The notes under the pieces: generated by a model | Seen by the model: the letters and a program-made list of their open reading frames with translations, nothing else | Database searches by the model: none | What the model was told of the DNA's origin: nothing | Position numbers and translations under genes: made by a program | Origin: an uncultured Eubacteriales bacterium | GTDB taxonomy: Bacteria; Bacillota; Clostridia; Lachnospirales; Lachnospiraceae | Reading direction: 5' to 3' | Assembly (NCBI GenBank): GCA_951800645.1 | Contig: CATOIK010000010.1 | Location: 20,665 to 84,664 of the forward strand | Length of the DNA stretch: 64,000 nt | Shown here: one piece after another, positions 15,996-25,699 of the stretch | Layout: every line of letters starts with the position of its first letter | Numbering within the stretch: position 1 is the first letter of the stretch

Positions 15996-16523
15996 ATGAA
16001 ATCCAATATTACCTTAATTGGAATGCCGGCTTCCGGCAAAAGTACAGTAGGCGTTCTGCTTGCCAAGCGGATGGGCTATTCCTTTGTGGATGTAGACATT
16101 GTTATTCAGGAAAAGACTGGGAAGCTGTTGAAAGAGATTATTGCAGAGCAGGGAACAGACGGCTTTATCCGGGTAGAGGAACAAATCAACCGGGAACTGG
16201 ATGTGCGCCGTTCTGTGATTGCTCCGGGAGGCAGCGTTATTTACGGAGAATCGGCTATGGAGCATTTAAAGGAAATCAGCACCATAGTATATTTAAAGCT
16301 CAGTTATCAGTCTGTAAAGCGGCGTCTGGGAAATTTGACAGACCGGGGCGTGGCTCTGAAAGACGGCATGACCCTGCGGGACCTTTATAATGAACGGGTT
16401 CCGCTGTACGAAAAGTATGCAGATATTACAGTGGAGGAAGGGAAAAAAGGACCGGGCGCCACAGTAGATGAGCTGCGGGAACTGTTAGAGGGAATGATGG
16501 AGCGCGGTCTGCAGGAGCGCTGA
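15996..16523 (+). CDS. aroK: Shikimate kinase
   Basis: A P-loop kinase of 175 residues that should phosphorylate shikimate in aromatic amino acid synthesis. Walker A is GMPASGKST at residues 9-17. The substrate-binding acidic cluster VDVD follows near residue 32, and APGGSVIY supplies the shikimate-contacting Gly-Gly. A lid segment with a conserved Arg (LTDRG) and a C-terminal NERVPLYEKYAD are also typical. The start is two bases after the flavin reductase stop. Other small P-loop kinases are possible, but the GGS motif argues for AroK. Confidence 0.82.
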   Translation: MKSNITLIGMPASGKSTVGVLLAKRMGYSFVDVDIVIQEKTGKLLKEIIAEQGTDGFIRVEEQINRELDVRRSVIAPGGSVIYGESAMEHLKEISTIVYLKLSYQSVKRRLGNLTDRGVALKDGMTLRDLYNERVPLYEKYADITVEEGKKGPGATVDELRELLEGMMERGLQER

Positions 16524-16579
16524 CAAGTGAAGGTTTGGCAGGTGGCTGTGAGACAGTTACCAGAAAGGAGTGGTGAGGT

Positions 16580-17779
16580 ATGAAGTACATTGTAATGCTG
16601 GGAGACGGGATGGCAGATGATTCCATAGAGGCCTTAGGAGGCCGGACGCCGCTGGAGGCGGCAAAAAAGCCTAATATTGACCGGCTGGCAAAAGGCGGCA
16701 GGCTTGGCATGGTGCGGACGGTGCCGGCTGGCTTTAAGCCGGGCAGCGATGTGGCAAATTTATCTGCCATGGGATACGACCCTGTAGTCTGCTATACCGG
16801 CCGCTCTCCGCTTGAGGCAGTCAGTATTGGTATTCAGATGAGCGATACAGATGTGGCTTTCCGCTGTAATGTAGTAACCTTGTCGGATGAGCCGGATTAT
16901 GAGGATAAAACCATGGTGGATTACAGCGCAGGGGAAATCAGCACTGCAGAGGCAGCAGAGCTGATAAAGGCGGTGGAAGACGCCCTTGGCAGCGCTGAGC
17001 GCAAGTTTTATCCGGGTATCAGCTACCGCCACTGCATGATTTGGCATGAGGGGCCCTGCGGTCTTTCTCTGACTCCGCCCCACGATATTTCCGACCGGAA
17101 GATCCGGGAATATCTGCCAGGGAATCCGGTGATTCTGGATCTGATGAAGCGCAGCTATGAAATTTTAAAGAACCATCCCATCAACCAGGCCAGAATGGCA
17201 AAAGGCCTGAATCCGGCCAATTCCATTTGGCTGTGGGGAGAGGGAACCAAGCCGGGGGTAACCTCTTTTGAGACGATGCACGGCGTAAAGGCTTCGGTCA
17301 TCTCTGCAGTAGATCTGATTAAAGGCATTGGATTATGTGCAGGAATGAAAGTCATTGAAGTAGAAGGCGCCACCGGAAATATTGATACTAATTTTGACGG
17401 AAAAGGCCAGGCTGCTTTGCAGACCCTGTTAGAGGGTCAGGACCTGGTTTACATTCATGTGGAGGCGCCGGACGAGTGCGGCCACCATGGGGATTTGGAA
17501 GGGAAGGTTCGCTCAATTGAGCTGATAGATGAAAAAATAGTAGGCCCGCTTTTGGCAGGCCTTGAGGCAGCAGGAGAGGATTATTCCATTCTGGTGATGC
17601 CGGATCATCCAACTCCCATTGCCATGAAAACCCATGTTTCTGACCCGGTTCCTTTCCTTTTGTACCGCAGTACAGAGCTTCAGGATTCCGGAATTTCCAC
17701 CTACACGGAGGAAACTGCAAAGGGCACTGGTGTGTTCCTGGAACATGGATATGAACTTATGAAGACGCTTATCCGATAA
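16580..17779 (+). CDS. Cofactor-independent phosphoglycerate mutase / proposed homoserine kinase family
   Basis: A protein of 399 residues in the alkaline phosphatase superfamily, related to archaeal-type ApgM. It begins with the metal motif MLGDGMAD, has the nucleophile Ser in GSDVANLS, and C-terminal metal ligands in MPDHPTPI. Members of this family are annotated either as 2,3-bisphosphoglycerate-independent phosphoglycerate mutases or, in one bacterial branch, as a proposed non-orthologous homoserine kinase. The gene just upstream makes an amino acid precursor, which slightly favours the second reading. The sequence alone does not decide. Start ATG 16580 lies 9 bases after AAAGGAG, the last gene of this plus-strand block. 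Confidence 0.8.
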   Translation: MKYIVMLGDGMADDSIEALGGRTPLEAAKKPNIDRLAKGGRLGMVRTVPAGFKPGSDVANLSAMGYDPVVCYTGRSPLEAVSIGIQMSDTDVAFRCNVVTLSDEPDYEDKTMVDYSAGEISTAEAAELIKAVEDALGSAERKFYPGISYRHCMIWHEGPCGLSLTPPHDISDRKIREYLPGNPVILDLMKRSYEILKNHPINQARMAKGLNPANSIWLWGEGTKPGVTSFETMHGVKASVISAVDLIKGIGLCAGMKVIEVEGATGNIDTNFDGKGQAALQTLLEGQDLVYIHVEAPDECGHHGDLEGKVRSIELIDEKIVGPLLAGLEAAGEDYSILVMPDHPTPIAMKTHVSDPVPFLLYRSTELQDSGISTYTEETAKGTGVFLEHGYELMKTLIR

Positions 17780-17785
17780 TTTTAA

Positions 17786-17837
17786 GGGCGCAGCAGCCGC
17801 TTTCAGAGCTTTGTCTCTGAATACGGCTGCTGCGCCC
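17786..17837. terminator. Bidirectional stem-loop between convergent genes
   Basis: GGGCGCAGCAGCCG pairs perfectly with CGGCTGCTGCGCCC, and the inside carries a second stem (TCAGAG with CTCTGA). It ends transcription between the convergent mutase and YhaN-like genes. The T-tract is weak, but the stem is exceptionally stable. Confidence 0.6.
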
Positions 17838-17869
17838 TCAGTCTTGGCAAAAGCCTTTGCAATACAACT

Positions 17870-19741
17870 CTACATCTCAATCAGATGATAGGAAATTCCA
17901 TTGGCATTCAGCATCTGGGCTTCCCGCCGGTGGCAGGTGAATATAATAATCTGCTGCCCGCCAAAGGCCTTTGCCAGCCATTTAAGGGCAGACTTCAGCC
18001 GTTCATCATCGTACAGCACAAAGCTGTCGTCAAAGACCAGAGGCATTGTCTCGCCGTTGTTTTGGATTAACCGGGCGGCAGCCAGACGGAGGGCCAGGTA
18101 CACCTGGTCCATGGTGCCGCTGGAAACCTGGTCTGCAGGAATCAGCTTGGTGCTGGTGTTTAAAAACAGATTCAGATTTTCATCTACACTGATGCTGTTA
18201 TAGATGCCGCCGGTAATGCCGTTTACCAGATCGGATGCAGTTTTATTTAAGTAAAGACCAAAGGAATCCCGGATGGAGGAGGACAGCTCTGTCATCGTCT
18301 CCAGGGCCAGGTCAATGGCCGTGATTTCCTGACGGATTCGCTCGTTTTCTTCTAAAATCCGTTTAAGGGACTCCACCTGATCTTTGCAATGGGTCAGATG
18401 GTCTAATTTTTTCTCCAATTCCCACTGGCTTCGCTGCTGCTTGCTGATGACATCCTCGCAGGAGGTTTCCCGCTCTTTTAAGGAGACCAGCTCTGCAGTC
18501 TGTTCCTCCACAGAGGCCTGAGACCGGACAAGCACCTGGCTTAAGCGGATATATTCTTCCAGCCGGGTTTCCAGGGCAGTCATGGCTTCATCGGAGATGG
18601 AGCCGTCTCCCAGGTGGCGGGAGAACATTTCCTGCAGGATTTTGCTTACCATAGCCGTCTCTTTTTTCACAGACTTCTGTTTCAGAAGCAGGCCGATGCC
18701 GGAGGCCAGAAATACCAGGGCGATACCTCCGCAGACGGTCAGGAACAGGGTGTGATCCAGGGCAGCCGCAGGATCCAGAGCATTGCTTAAGAGTGCTGCA
18801 ACCTGGCCTGGAAAGCTGACCCCTAAAAATGACAGGGCAGCCAGTAAAAAGCAAATTACAGCCAGCACTCCAGGCAGCTTCCGTTCTCCGGCAGCTTTTA
18901 CCGTTTTATATTCCTCGTAGGAGGCTTTTGCATCGTTCCGGTACTGAACAATGGAAGCCTCGTCTGTAAATTGAGCGCCGTCCAGGGCCTGGCGTCCCTT
19001 GGCAATCTTCTGAAGCAGCGCTTCCTTTTCTTCTTGCTTTTCTGCAATCAGATCCTTTACCTGAGAGCGCATGGTCTGATAGGCCAGCAGTTGGTTTTCG
19101 TATTCCGGGGCGGAGATTTCTTTTTCAATATTGCGGATTTCTCCCAGCAGGGAGGTATAATTCTTTCCTGCGTCCTGCGTTAGCTGTAGCTCAAATTCCC
19201 GCCGCTTTGCCTTTAAATGGGCGGTGGCTTTGGTGATGTTCAGGGCCATATTGCCGGTGGTGTTCATGTTGGCAATGTAGTTCCGAAGCTCCGCTACCAT
19301 GCCTCCTTCTGTGGCGCTTTTTAACTGGCCGATGCTGATGGTGTTGTTGTAGGCTGTCTCAGAAAGGCCGCAAAGCAGGGAATCCATAAATGCCTTGGTG
19401 GGTTCAATCTGGCGGCCGGTGTTCTCATTAACAACTGTAAAGGATTTCTGGTCCTTGTGGAAATTCCGTTCAATCCGGTAGACAGTGCCGTCCTTTTCCA
19501 GCCGCAGCCATCCGCCGTAAGCGCCCTTGTTGTGCCAGGGCTCATATTTGCTGTAAAGGTCGTTTCTGGCTGCCCGTCCCCTGCCCCGCTCCAGACCGAA
19601 CAGCATGCAGCGGATAAAGGTATGAAGGGTGGACTTGCCAGCTTCGTTTTTTCCATAGATGATGTTTAAGCTATCTTCAAACTGGACGGTGCGGTCGTGA
19701 AATTTGCCGAAGCCGTCAATATGTAAATTCAGAAACCGCAT
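17870..19741 (-). CDS. yhaN: YhaN-like SbcC/Rad50-type ATPase with membrane segments
   Basis: A protein of 623 residues, short for SbcC, with the Rad50/SbcC head split around a coiled coil. Walker A is YGKNEAGKST (about 30-39), the ABC signature is SSGTMDQVYLALRLA and Walker B is MPLVFDDSF near the C-terminus. Two hydrophobic segments (about 280-345) sit between the coiled-coil arms, as in YhaN, and suggest the arm tips are tied to the membrane. It should pair with the nuclease encoded two bases upstream for DNA end processing. Start and stop spacing indicate co-translation. Confidence 0.82.
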   Translation of the reverse strand: MRFLNLHIDGFGKFHDRTVQFEDSLNIIYGKNEAGKSTLHTFIRCMLFGLERGRGRAARNDLYSKYEPWHNKGAYGGWLRLEKDGTVYRIERNFHKDQKSFTVVNENTGRQIEPTKAFMDSLLCGLSETAYNNTISIGQLKSATEGGMVAELRNYIANMNTTGNMALNITKATAHLKAKRREFELQLTQDAGKNYTSLLGEIRNIEKEISAPEYENQLLAYQTMRSQVKDLIAEKQEEKEALLQKIAKGRQALDGAQFTDEASIVQYRNDAKASYEEYKTVKAAGERKLPGVLAVICFLLAALSFLGVSFPGQVAALLSNALDPAAALDHTLFLTVCGGIALVFLASGIGLLLKQKSVKKETAMVSKILQEMFSRHLGDGSISDEAMTALETRLEEYIRLSQVLVRSQASVEEQTAELVSLKERETSCEDVISKQQRSQWELEKKLDHLTHCKDQVESLKRILEENERIRQEITAIDLALETMTELSSSIRDSFGLYLNKTASDLVNGITGGIYNSISVDENLNLFLNTSTKLIPADQVSSGTMDQVYLALRLAAARLIQNNGETMPLVFDDSFVLYDDERLKSALKWLAKAFGGQQIIIFTCHRREAQMLNANGISYHLIEM

Positions 19742-19743
19742 GA

Positions 19744-20814
19744 TTAACTCCTCTCGTCCGTAGTACGCAGCAGTGCGTCAATGCCGTAGTACAGGGCCTT
19801 TTTTTCAATGGGGCTGGCGTCCTCCCGGTCTAAAGCCCGGATGTAAAAGCCAATCATATCGCTGGGATGCTCCGCAAACAGGCGGCTGAAATCGTACTGA
19901 GGCTCTGTTTCGTCCGTTACCTCAATGACCTGCATCCGGCGCGTCAGCGGTTCAAAGTCAAACTCCATGTCCGGATCCCGCATTCCCCGGATTCGGAACC
20001 GGTAAATATTTTCTGTTCCCCGCTTTTTGATTTCGTCTGCAATCCGGTCGTTTAATTCCAGCGCTGTGGTGGCAGGTGTTACATGAACTACCATGGACAG
20101 ATACTGGGCCTGGCACAGAGGAACAAACTCCAGGGAAGTGACCCGGTGGGAAACAGAGCTGATTTCCCCGATGATGACGCCGTGGGGGCCGGTTTCCGTC
20201 TTATCAAGAGGCTCCGGAGAGCCGGGCCATGCCCAGGTATGGTCTGCAGCCATCTCCGGCTTGTGGATGTGGCCCAGGGCTGCATAGGAAAAGCCGGATC
20301 TGGAAAGCTGGGCTTTGTCCAGGGGCAGGTGGGCGGCGTCTCCGCCGTGGGCCAGCAGAATGTGAATATAAGGAGTGTCCGGCGCCTGAATGCCGTTTAA
20401 CCGGGATTCGGTAATTTCCGCAGTGTGGTAGGAAAAGCCGGTTATCTGGGTGCGGATGTCATCGAAAGACACAGTGGACAGTTCTTCATCCATCAGAAAG
20501 GTGACATTAGGGCACCACTGAAAGCTCATAAGAGCAGAGCTTTTTCGCACACGGTCATGGTTTCCGGCAATGATTACCACCCGGACGCCGGGGATAGTGG
20601 AGAACAGGTAGTTGACCTCCTTTAAGTCCCGCAGAAGGGGCTGGCGGTGGAACAGGTCTCCGGCGATAAACAGGCAGTCTGCATCTTGCGCCTTGGCCAG
20701 TTTTACAATCTGGGAGAAGGTGTCCTTGATTGCCAGGGCCCGGTCCCTGCTCCAGGGCTTGTCATTGTCCGGATTCATGCCCCAGTGAATGTCTGCTGTG
20801 TGGATGAATTTCAT
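19744..20814 (-). CDS. yhaO: YhaO-like SbcD/Mre11-type DNA nuclease
   Basis: A metallophosphoesterase of 356 residues of the Mre11/SbcD class. The metal motifs are HTADIHWG, AGDLFHR, GNHDR, LAHGG and GHIHKP. It is the nuclease partner of the ATPase gene that follows after two bases. The proposed job is removal of hairpins or blocked DNA ends. An AAGGAG lies 6 bases before the start at 20814. Together with the YhaM-type gene at 11503, all three members of the Bacillus yhaMNO group are in this window, but split. Confidence 0.85.
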   Translation of the reverse strand: MKFIHTADIHWGMNPDNDKPWSRDRALAIKDTFSQIVKLAKAQDADCLFIAGDLFHRQPLLRDLKEVNYLFSTIPGVRVVIIAGNHDRVRKSSALMSFQWCPNVTFLMDEELSTVSFDDIRTQITGFSYHTAEITESRLNGIQAPDTPYIHILLAHGGDAAHLPLDKAQLSRSGFSYAALGHIHKPEMAADHTWAWPGSPEPLDKTETGPHGVIIGEISSVSHRVTSLEFVPLCQAQYLSMVVHVTPATTALELNDRIADEIKKRGTENIYRFRIRGMRDPDMEFDFEPLTRRMQVIEVTDETEPQYDFSRLFAEHPSDMIGFYIRALDREDASPIEKKALYYGIDALLRTTDERS

Positions 20815-20841
20815 AAGATGCTCCTTTTTCTAATCAAGAGA

Positions 20842-20869
20842 GGGCCAGCCTGTCACGGCAGTCTGGCCC
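20842..20869 (-). terminator. Hairpin between asnS and the YhaO-like gene
   Basis: GGGCCAG-C-CTG pairs with CAG-T-CTGGCCC around a six-base loop, with one mismatch. It lies 29 bases after the asnS stop and 28 bases before the YhaO-like start. The minus-strand T-tract is poor, so it may give partial termination. Confidence 0.45.
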
Positions 20870-20897
20870 CAAGAAATATTGCGTATGGTGTTGTAGA

Positions 20898-22289
20898 TTA
20901 TAAATCACATGTGCCGACAGTTCTGGGGAACGGAACCACATCGCGGATGTTGCCCATACCGGTCAGGTACATTACGCAGCGCTCAAAGCCCAGTCCGAAA
21001 CCGGAGTGGCGGGCGGAGCCGTATCTGCGCAGATCCAGATAGAACTTGTAGTCATCTTCCTTAAGACCTATTTCGTTCATGCGGGCCAGCAGCTTGTCGT
21101 AGTTGTCCTCACGCTGGCTGCCGCCGATGATTTCTCCGATGCCGGGAACCAGGCAGTCTACGGCTGCCACAGTCTTTCCGTCCGGATTCATCTTCATATA
21201 GAAAGCCTTGATTTCCTTCGGGTAGTCGGTAACGAATACCGGCTTTTTAAATACCTGCTCAGTCAGGTAGCGCTCGTGCTCAGTCTGCAGGTCGCAGCCC
21301 CAGGAAACCTTGTAGTCGAACTTGTCGTTGTTCTTTTCCAGAATTTCAATGGCTTCTGTATAAGTAATGCGGCCGAATTCAGAATCCAGCACATTCTGCA
21401 GTCTTGCTAACAGCTCCTTGTCGATGAAGCTGTTGAAGAAGGCCATTTCCTCCGGAGCGTGCTCCAGCACATAGCGGATGATGTACTTTAACATATCCTC
21501 AGCTATATCCATATTGTCCTCTAAATCGGCAAAGGCCATTTCCGGCTCAATCATCCAGAACTCAGCCGCATGGCGGGTGGTGTTGGAGTTCTCAGCCCGG
21601 AAGGTGGGGCCGAAGGTGTAAATGTTGCGGAATGCCATAGCGTAGGTCTCGCCGTTTAACTGGCCGCTTACGGTTAGGTTGGTGGGCTTTCCGAAGAAGT
21701 CCTGGGAGAAGTCTACAGCGCCGCCCTGGGTCTTGGGAATGTTGTTTAAATCCATGGTGGTTACCTGGAACATTTCGCCTGCGCCCTCACAGTCGCTTCC
21801 GGTAATCAGCGGAGTGTGCACATACACAAAGTCCCGCTCCTGGAAATACTGGTGGATTGCGTAGGCAATCAGGGAGCGGACGCGGAAAACAGCCTGGAAG
21901 GTGTTGGTGCGGGGCCGCAGATGAGAGATGGTCCGCAGGTATTCCAGGGTGTGACGCTTTTTCTGCAGCGGATAATCCGGAGCAGACGCGCCCTCAACCG
22001 TTACCTCAGCGGCCTGGATCTCAAAGGGCTGCTTAGCCTCTGGAGTTGCCACCAGAGTACCATTTACGATGATGGCAGCACCTACATTTAATTTGCTGAT
22101 TTCAGCAAAGTTTGCCATGGTATCGTGATAAACCACCTGTAAGGTATCAAAATAGCTGCCGTCGCTGACAACGATAAAGCCAAAGGCCTTGGAGTCCCGG
22201 ATGCTGCGGACCCACCCGCCGATGGAGATTTCCTTGCCCAGATAAGAATCCGGGCTCTTATACAATTCTCTGACAGTTACCAAATCCAT
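20898..22289 (-). CDS. asnS: Asparaginyl-tRNA synthetase
   Basis: A class II synthetase of 463 residues, the usual AsnRS size, which charges tRNA-Asn. The N-terminal OB-fold anticodon domain ([15 protein letters not shown]) is followed by the catalytic domain with [19 protein letters not shown] (motif 2) and [15 protein letters not shown] (motif 3). The ATG at 22289 gives the family's normal N-terminus and follows GAGGA; longer in-frame starts would add 5 to 24 unrelated residues. It has its own promoter, with a palindrome near the transcription start. I see no T-box sequence in the short leader. Confidence 0.93.
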   Translation of the reverse strand: MDLVTVRELYKSPDSYLGKEISIGGWVRSIRDSKAFGFIVVSDGSYFDTLQVVYHDTMANFAEISKLNVGAAIIVNGTLVATPEAKQPFEIQAAEVTVEGASAPDYPLQKKRHTLEYLRTISHLRPRTNTFQAVFRVRSLIAYAIHQYFQERDFVYVHTPLITGSDCEGAGEMFQVTTMDLNNIPKTQGGAVDFSQDFFGKPTNLTVSGQLNGETYAMAFRNIYTFGPTFRAENSNTTRHAAEFWMIEPEMAFADLEDNMDIAEDMLKYIIRYVLEHAPEEMAFFNSFIDKELLARLQNVLDSEFGRITYTEAIEILEKNNDKFDYKVSWGCDLQTEHERYLTEQVFKKPVFVTDYPKEIKAFYMKMNPDGKTVAAVDCLVPGIGEIIGGSQREDNYDKLLARMNEIGLKEDDYKFYLDLRRYGSARHSGFGLGFERCVMYLTGMGNIRDVVPFPRTVGTCDL

Positions 22290-22325
22290 AATCTTTTTCC
22301 TCATTCTTTCTTGGATTCCAGGGAA

Positions 22326-22347
22326 AGCAGACCTGATCTTGTCTGCT
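22326..22347 (-). promoter_or_regulatory. Palindrome at the asnS transcription start
   Basis: AGCAGAC and GTCTGCT form a 7-bp inverted repeat with an 8-base loop. It covers roughly +6 to +27 of the predicted asnS transcript, so it may be an operator or a 5'-end hairpin. Confidence 0.4.
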
Positions 22348-22359
22348 CTGATGGAAACC

Positions 22360-22388
22360 ATTATATCTTATTTTATAGGTGGATTCAA
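22360..22388 (-). promoter_or_regulatory. Sigma-A promoter for asnS
   Basis: Read on the minus strand: TTGAAT (22388-22383), a 17-base spacer and TATAAT (22365-22360). Transcription would start near 22353, about 64 bases before the asnS start codon. Confidence 0.7.
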
Positions 22389-22543
22389 GGGTTAGCTTTA
22401 CAGGATGACTTTTTTTTCTGAACAGTAACATAAATTTCTGTGAATTTCGCCGATTGTTTCTTCCCTTGACACGCCTATTGTAGAAAATTGTCGAATGATG
22501 GAAGAAAATGCACAAAATTTATTCATAAAAAATTCAATTTTTG

Positions 22544-22572
22544 TTCACTATTCTTCAAGATTATGCTATAAT
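22544..22572 (+). promoter_or_regulatory. Promoter for glgC-glgD
   Basis: An extended -10 (TG, one base, TATAAT at 22567-22572) with a weak -35 TTCACT (22544-22549) at 17 bases. The start codon of glgC follows at 22609. Confidence 0.6.
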
Positions 22573-22608
22573 AACAGACACAAGAATATATTACAGCGAG
22601 GTGATAGC

Positions 22609-23883
22609 GTGATAAAAAAAGAGATGATTGCCATGCTTTTGGCAGGAGGTCAGGGAAGCCGTCTTGGTGTTCTTACGCAAAAGGTGGCAAAACCGGCCGT
22701 ATCATTTGGCGGTAAGTACAGAATCATAGATTTTCCTTTGAGTAACTGTATCAACTCCGGTGTCGACACCGTAGGCGTGTTGACTCAGTATCAGCCTCTG
22801 CGGCTGAACACGCATATTGGAATTGGTATTCCGTGGGATCTGGATCGGAATGTAGGCGGCGTGACGATTCTTCCTCCGTATGAGAGAAGCAAAGGCAGCG
22901 ACTGGTACACGGGCACTGCCAATGCCATTTTCCAGAATCTGGAGTATATGGAGACCTATAACCCGGATTATGTGCTGATTCTTTCTGGTGATCATATCTA
23001 TAAAATGGATTACGAGGTAATGCTGGAGTATCACAAAGCGAACAATGCGGATGTGACCATTGCTGCCATGCCGGTTCCCATTGAGGAAGCCAGCCGGTTC
23101 GGCATCGTAATTACAGATGAAAATAACCGCATTACAGAGTTTGAGGAGAAACCGGCAAATCCCCGCAGCAATCTGGCGTCCATGGGTATTTACATATTCA
23201 GTTGGCCGGCTCTGAAAGAAGCGCTGGTAAGCCTGTCAGAGGTGCCCGGCTGTGACTTCGGAAAACACATTATTCCCTATTGTCACGGTAAGGGAGAGCG
23301 GATTTTTGCCTATGAGTATAACGGCTACTGGAAGGATGTAGGTACTCTGGGTTCCTATTGGGAAGCCAATATGGAGCTGATCGACATTATTCCGGAGTTT
23401 AATCTGTATGAGGAATACTGGAAGATTTACACCAAGAGTGACATTATCCCGCCTCAGTATATTGCATCGAATGCAGTAGTAGAGCGCAGTATCATCGGCG
23501 AGGGCACTGAAATTTACGGAGCCGTAAAGAACTCTGTTATCGGCGCAGGCGTAACCATTGGAGAAGGAGCCGTAGTTCAGGATTCCATCATCATGCGGGA
23601 CTGCGTGATTGGACCGGGGGTTGTGATTGACCGGGCCATTGTGGCTGAGGATACCAGGGTAGGCGCAGGAGCTCAGCTTGGCGTAGGCGAGTTTGCTTCC
23701 AGCACCTATGACCCAAAGGTATACCAGTTTGATTTAGTAACGGTCGGCGAGCACAGCGTAATTCCGGAGAATGTAAAAGTTGGCCGGAACACAGCCATTT
23801 CCGGTGAAACCTCCGCTGAGGATTACCCAGACGGATTACTTGCAAGCGGCGATTCCATTGTAAAGGCAGGTGGCGTAAAATGA
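22609..23883 (+). CDS. glgC: Glucose-1-phosphate adenylyltransferase, catalytic subunit
   Basis: ADP-glucose pyrophosphorylase of 424 residues, making ADP-glucose for glycogen synthesis. The nucleotidyltransferase start [10 protein letters not shown] with [15 protein letters not shown] is intact, as are [10 protein letters not shown] and [11 protein letters not shown]. The C-terminal third is a left-handed beta-helix of hexapeptide-like repeats. GTG 22609 is chosen because GAGGTGA lies just upstream and the protein then begins in family register; the frame stays open to 22495 but without a ribosome site. The stop overlaps the glgD start by four bases, so GlgC and GlgD are translationally coupled. 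Confidence 0.92.
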   Translation: MIKKEMIAMLLAGGQGSRLGVLTQKVAKPAVSFGGKYRIIDFPLSNCINSGVDTVGVLTQYQPLRLNTHIGIGIPWDLDRNVGGVTILPPYERSKGSDWYTGTANAIFQNLEYMETYNPDYVLILSGDHIYKMDYEVMLEYHKANNADVTIAAMPVPIEEASRFGIVITDENNRITEFEEKPANPRSNLASMGIYIFSWPALKEALVSLSEVPGCDFGKHIIPYCHGKGERIFAYEYNGYWKDVGTLGSYWEANMELIDIIPEFNLYEEYWKIYTKSDIIPPQYIASNAVVERSIIGEGTEIYGAVKNSVIGAGVTIGEGAVVQDSIIMRDCVIGPGVVIDRAIVAEDTRVGAGAQLGVGEFASSTYDPKVYQFDLVTVGEHSVIPENVKVGRNTAISGETSAEDYPDGLLASGDSIVKAGGVK

Positions 23884-25001
23884 GAGCGATTGGTATCGTA
23901 TTAGCAGGCGGAAACAGTAAGAGAATGCGGGAATTATCCAACAAGCGGGCCATATCCGCCATGCCGGTTGTAGGCAGCTACCGCAGCATCGACTTTGTAC
24001 TTAGCAACATGACAAACTCCCACATCCAGAATGTGGCAGTGTTTACCCAGTATAACTCCCGCTCCTTAAACGAGCATTTAAGCTCCTCTAAATGGTGGGA
24101 TTTCGGGCGCAAGCAGGGGGGTCTCTATGTGTTCACTCCTACCATCACGGCGGAGAACAGCGACTGGTATCGGGGAACAGCAGATGCCCTGTATCAGAAT
24201 CTGACCTTCTTAAAGAACAGCCACGAGCCTTATGTGGTAATTGCATCCGGCGACTGCATCTACAAGCTGGACTATAACAAGGTTCTGGAATATCACATTG
24301 AAAAGAAGGCAGACATTACCGTAGTCTGCAAGGATATGAGCCCAGATGAGGATCTGACCCGTTTTGGACAGGTTGTAACCAACGATGACGGCCGTATCGT
24401 AGAATTTGAAGAAAAGCCTATGGTTTCCTCTGCCAGCACCATTTCCTGCGGTATCTATGTGATTCGCAGACGGCAGCTGATTGAGCTGATTGAGCGGTGT
24501 GCGGCAGAAGACCGGGTAGATTTTGTCCGTGACATTCTGGTTCGCTACAAGGATCTGAAGCGAATCTATGCTTATAAGATGGACACCTATTGGAGCAACA
24601 TCGCCTCTGTAGAGTCCTATTACAAAGCCAACATGGATTTCTTAAAACCGGAAGTGCGGAACTTCTTTTTTAAGCAGTATCCGGATATTTATTCCAAGGT
24701 GGACGACCTTCCGCCTGCAAAATACAACCCCGGCGCAGCAGTGAAGAACAGCCTGATTTCCAGCGGTTCCATCATCAACGGAATCGTGGAGAATTCCATC
24801 CTGTTTAAGAAAGCTTATGTAGGCAATAACTGCGTCATTAAAAATTCCATTATTCTCAATGATGTTTATATCGGCGACAATACCGTAATTGAGAATTGTA
24901 TCGTGGAAAGCCGTGATACAATCCGGGCAAACACAACCTATATCGGAGCTCCGGATGATGTGAAGATTGTTGTGGAGAAAAACGAGCGTTACACCTTATA
25001 G
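23880..25001 (+). CDS. glgD: Glucose-1-phosphate adenylyltransferase, GlgD-type subunit
   Basis: A GlgC paralogue of 373 residues that in Firmicutes assembles with GlgC and boosts its activity. The fold is the same ([38 protein letters not shown]), but the catalytic GGxGxRL loop is altered to GGNSKRM, as is usual in GlgD. The C-terminus has the same beta-helix repeats. The start overlaps the glgC stop in an ATGA. No other glycogen synthesis gene is present, but malQ lies at 36655. Confidence 0.92.
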   Translation: MRAIGIVLAGGNSKRMRELSNKRAISAMPVVGSYRSIDFVLSNMTNSHIQNVAVFTQYNSRSLNEHLSSSKWWDFGRKQGGLYVFTPTITAENSDWYRGTADALYQNLTFLKNSHEPYVVIASGDCIYKLDYNKVLEYHIEKKADITVVCKDMSPDEDLTRFGQVVTNDDGRIVEFEEKPMVSSASTISCGIYVIRRRQLIELIERCAAEDRVDFVRDILVRYKDLKRIYAYKMDTYWSNIASVESYYKANMDFLKPEVRNFFFKQYPDIYSKVDDLPPAKYNPGAAVKNSLISSGSIINGIVENSILFKKAYVGNNCVIKNSIILNDVYIGDNTVIENCIVESRDTIRANTTYIGAPDDVKIVVEKNERYTL

Positions 25002-25097
25002 CCTGTCCATGGCAATATACGGGGGATATATAGTTATTGTTCAAAGCCTGGCTCTGAACGGTAACACAATTTATGAGATACGGAAGGGGCTTTGAAT

Positions 25098-25379
25098 ATG
25101 CAGATTACAGATGTAAGAGTGAGAAAAATCGAAAAAGAAGGCAAGATGAAGGCAATCGTGTCTATCACGCTGGATAATGAATTTGTGATTCATGACATCA
25201 AAGTCATCGAAGGGGAGAAAGGGCTTTTTATTGCAATGCCCAGCAGAAAAACGGCAGACGGCGAGTTCCGGGATATTGCACATCCAATTAACTCTGTTAC
25301 CAGGGATATGATTCAGAGGGTGATACTGGACAAGTGTGAGATAGCTGCATTGGAGAGTCAGGAGGAAAATAGTATTTAA
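25098..25379 (+). CDS. spoVG: Septation protein SpoVG
   Basis: A small RNA/DNA-binding regulator of 93 residues, nearly full match in length and layout to SpoVG. It begins with [11 protein letters not shown], and the conserved core [22 protein letters not shown] is easily recognised. SpoVG influences sporulation, cell division and carbon regulation in Firmicutes. ATG 25098 lies 8 bases after GGAAGGGG; a TTG two codons upstream is in frame. A strong terminator follows at 25412, so it is the end of its transcript. Confidence 0.94.
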   Translation: MQITDVRVRKIEKEGKMKAIVSITLDNEFVIHDIKVIEGEKGLFIAMPSRKTADGEFRDIAHPINSVTRDMIQRVILDKCEIAALESQEENSI

Positions 25380-25411
25380 GATTTTAAACAGTTGAATCGT
25401 GTTTTGGTAAA

Positions 25412-25457
25412 AGAGCTATCCGGCAGACCGTAAGATGTCTGCCGGATAGTTCTTTTT
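25412..25457 (+). terminator. Rho-independent terminator after spoVG
   Basis: CTATCCGGCAGAC pairs perfectly with GTCTGCCGGATAG around an eight-base loop and is followed by TTCTTTTT. Confidence 0.9.
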
Positions 25458-25699
25458 GCGGATGCTATGATTTAATAAATTTTAAAAGTCCTTTCAGAGA
25501 ATAAGGAAAAAGAAGCATTGATTGAATTAAAAAAGTAACTTATTTATGAGAGGCATAATCTGTCTTTACAACCCCATTTGAACCTGTTAAAATTTAAAAC
25601 AGAACAATATTAACTGCAAGCGCTAGTTCTTACACCCCTCAGGGGAGAAAAATTAGCGCTTTTGGTGCGTTGTCAAATAAGTGATGCGAGGACAGAGAA
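25458..25699 (+). promoter_or_regulatory. Gap before pth with a nested stem-loop
   Basis: Most of this AT-rich gap shows no gene. AAGCGCTA (25618-25625) pairs with TAGCGCTT (25654-25661), and inside it CCCCT-CA-GGGG makes a second small stem. A short TTTT follows. It lies about 35 bases before the pth start, so it may be a terminator for read-through from an upstream promoter or an attenuator. I could not place a confident promoter for pth. Confidence 0.4.
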
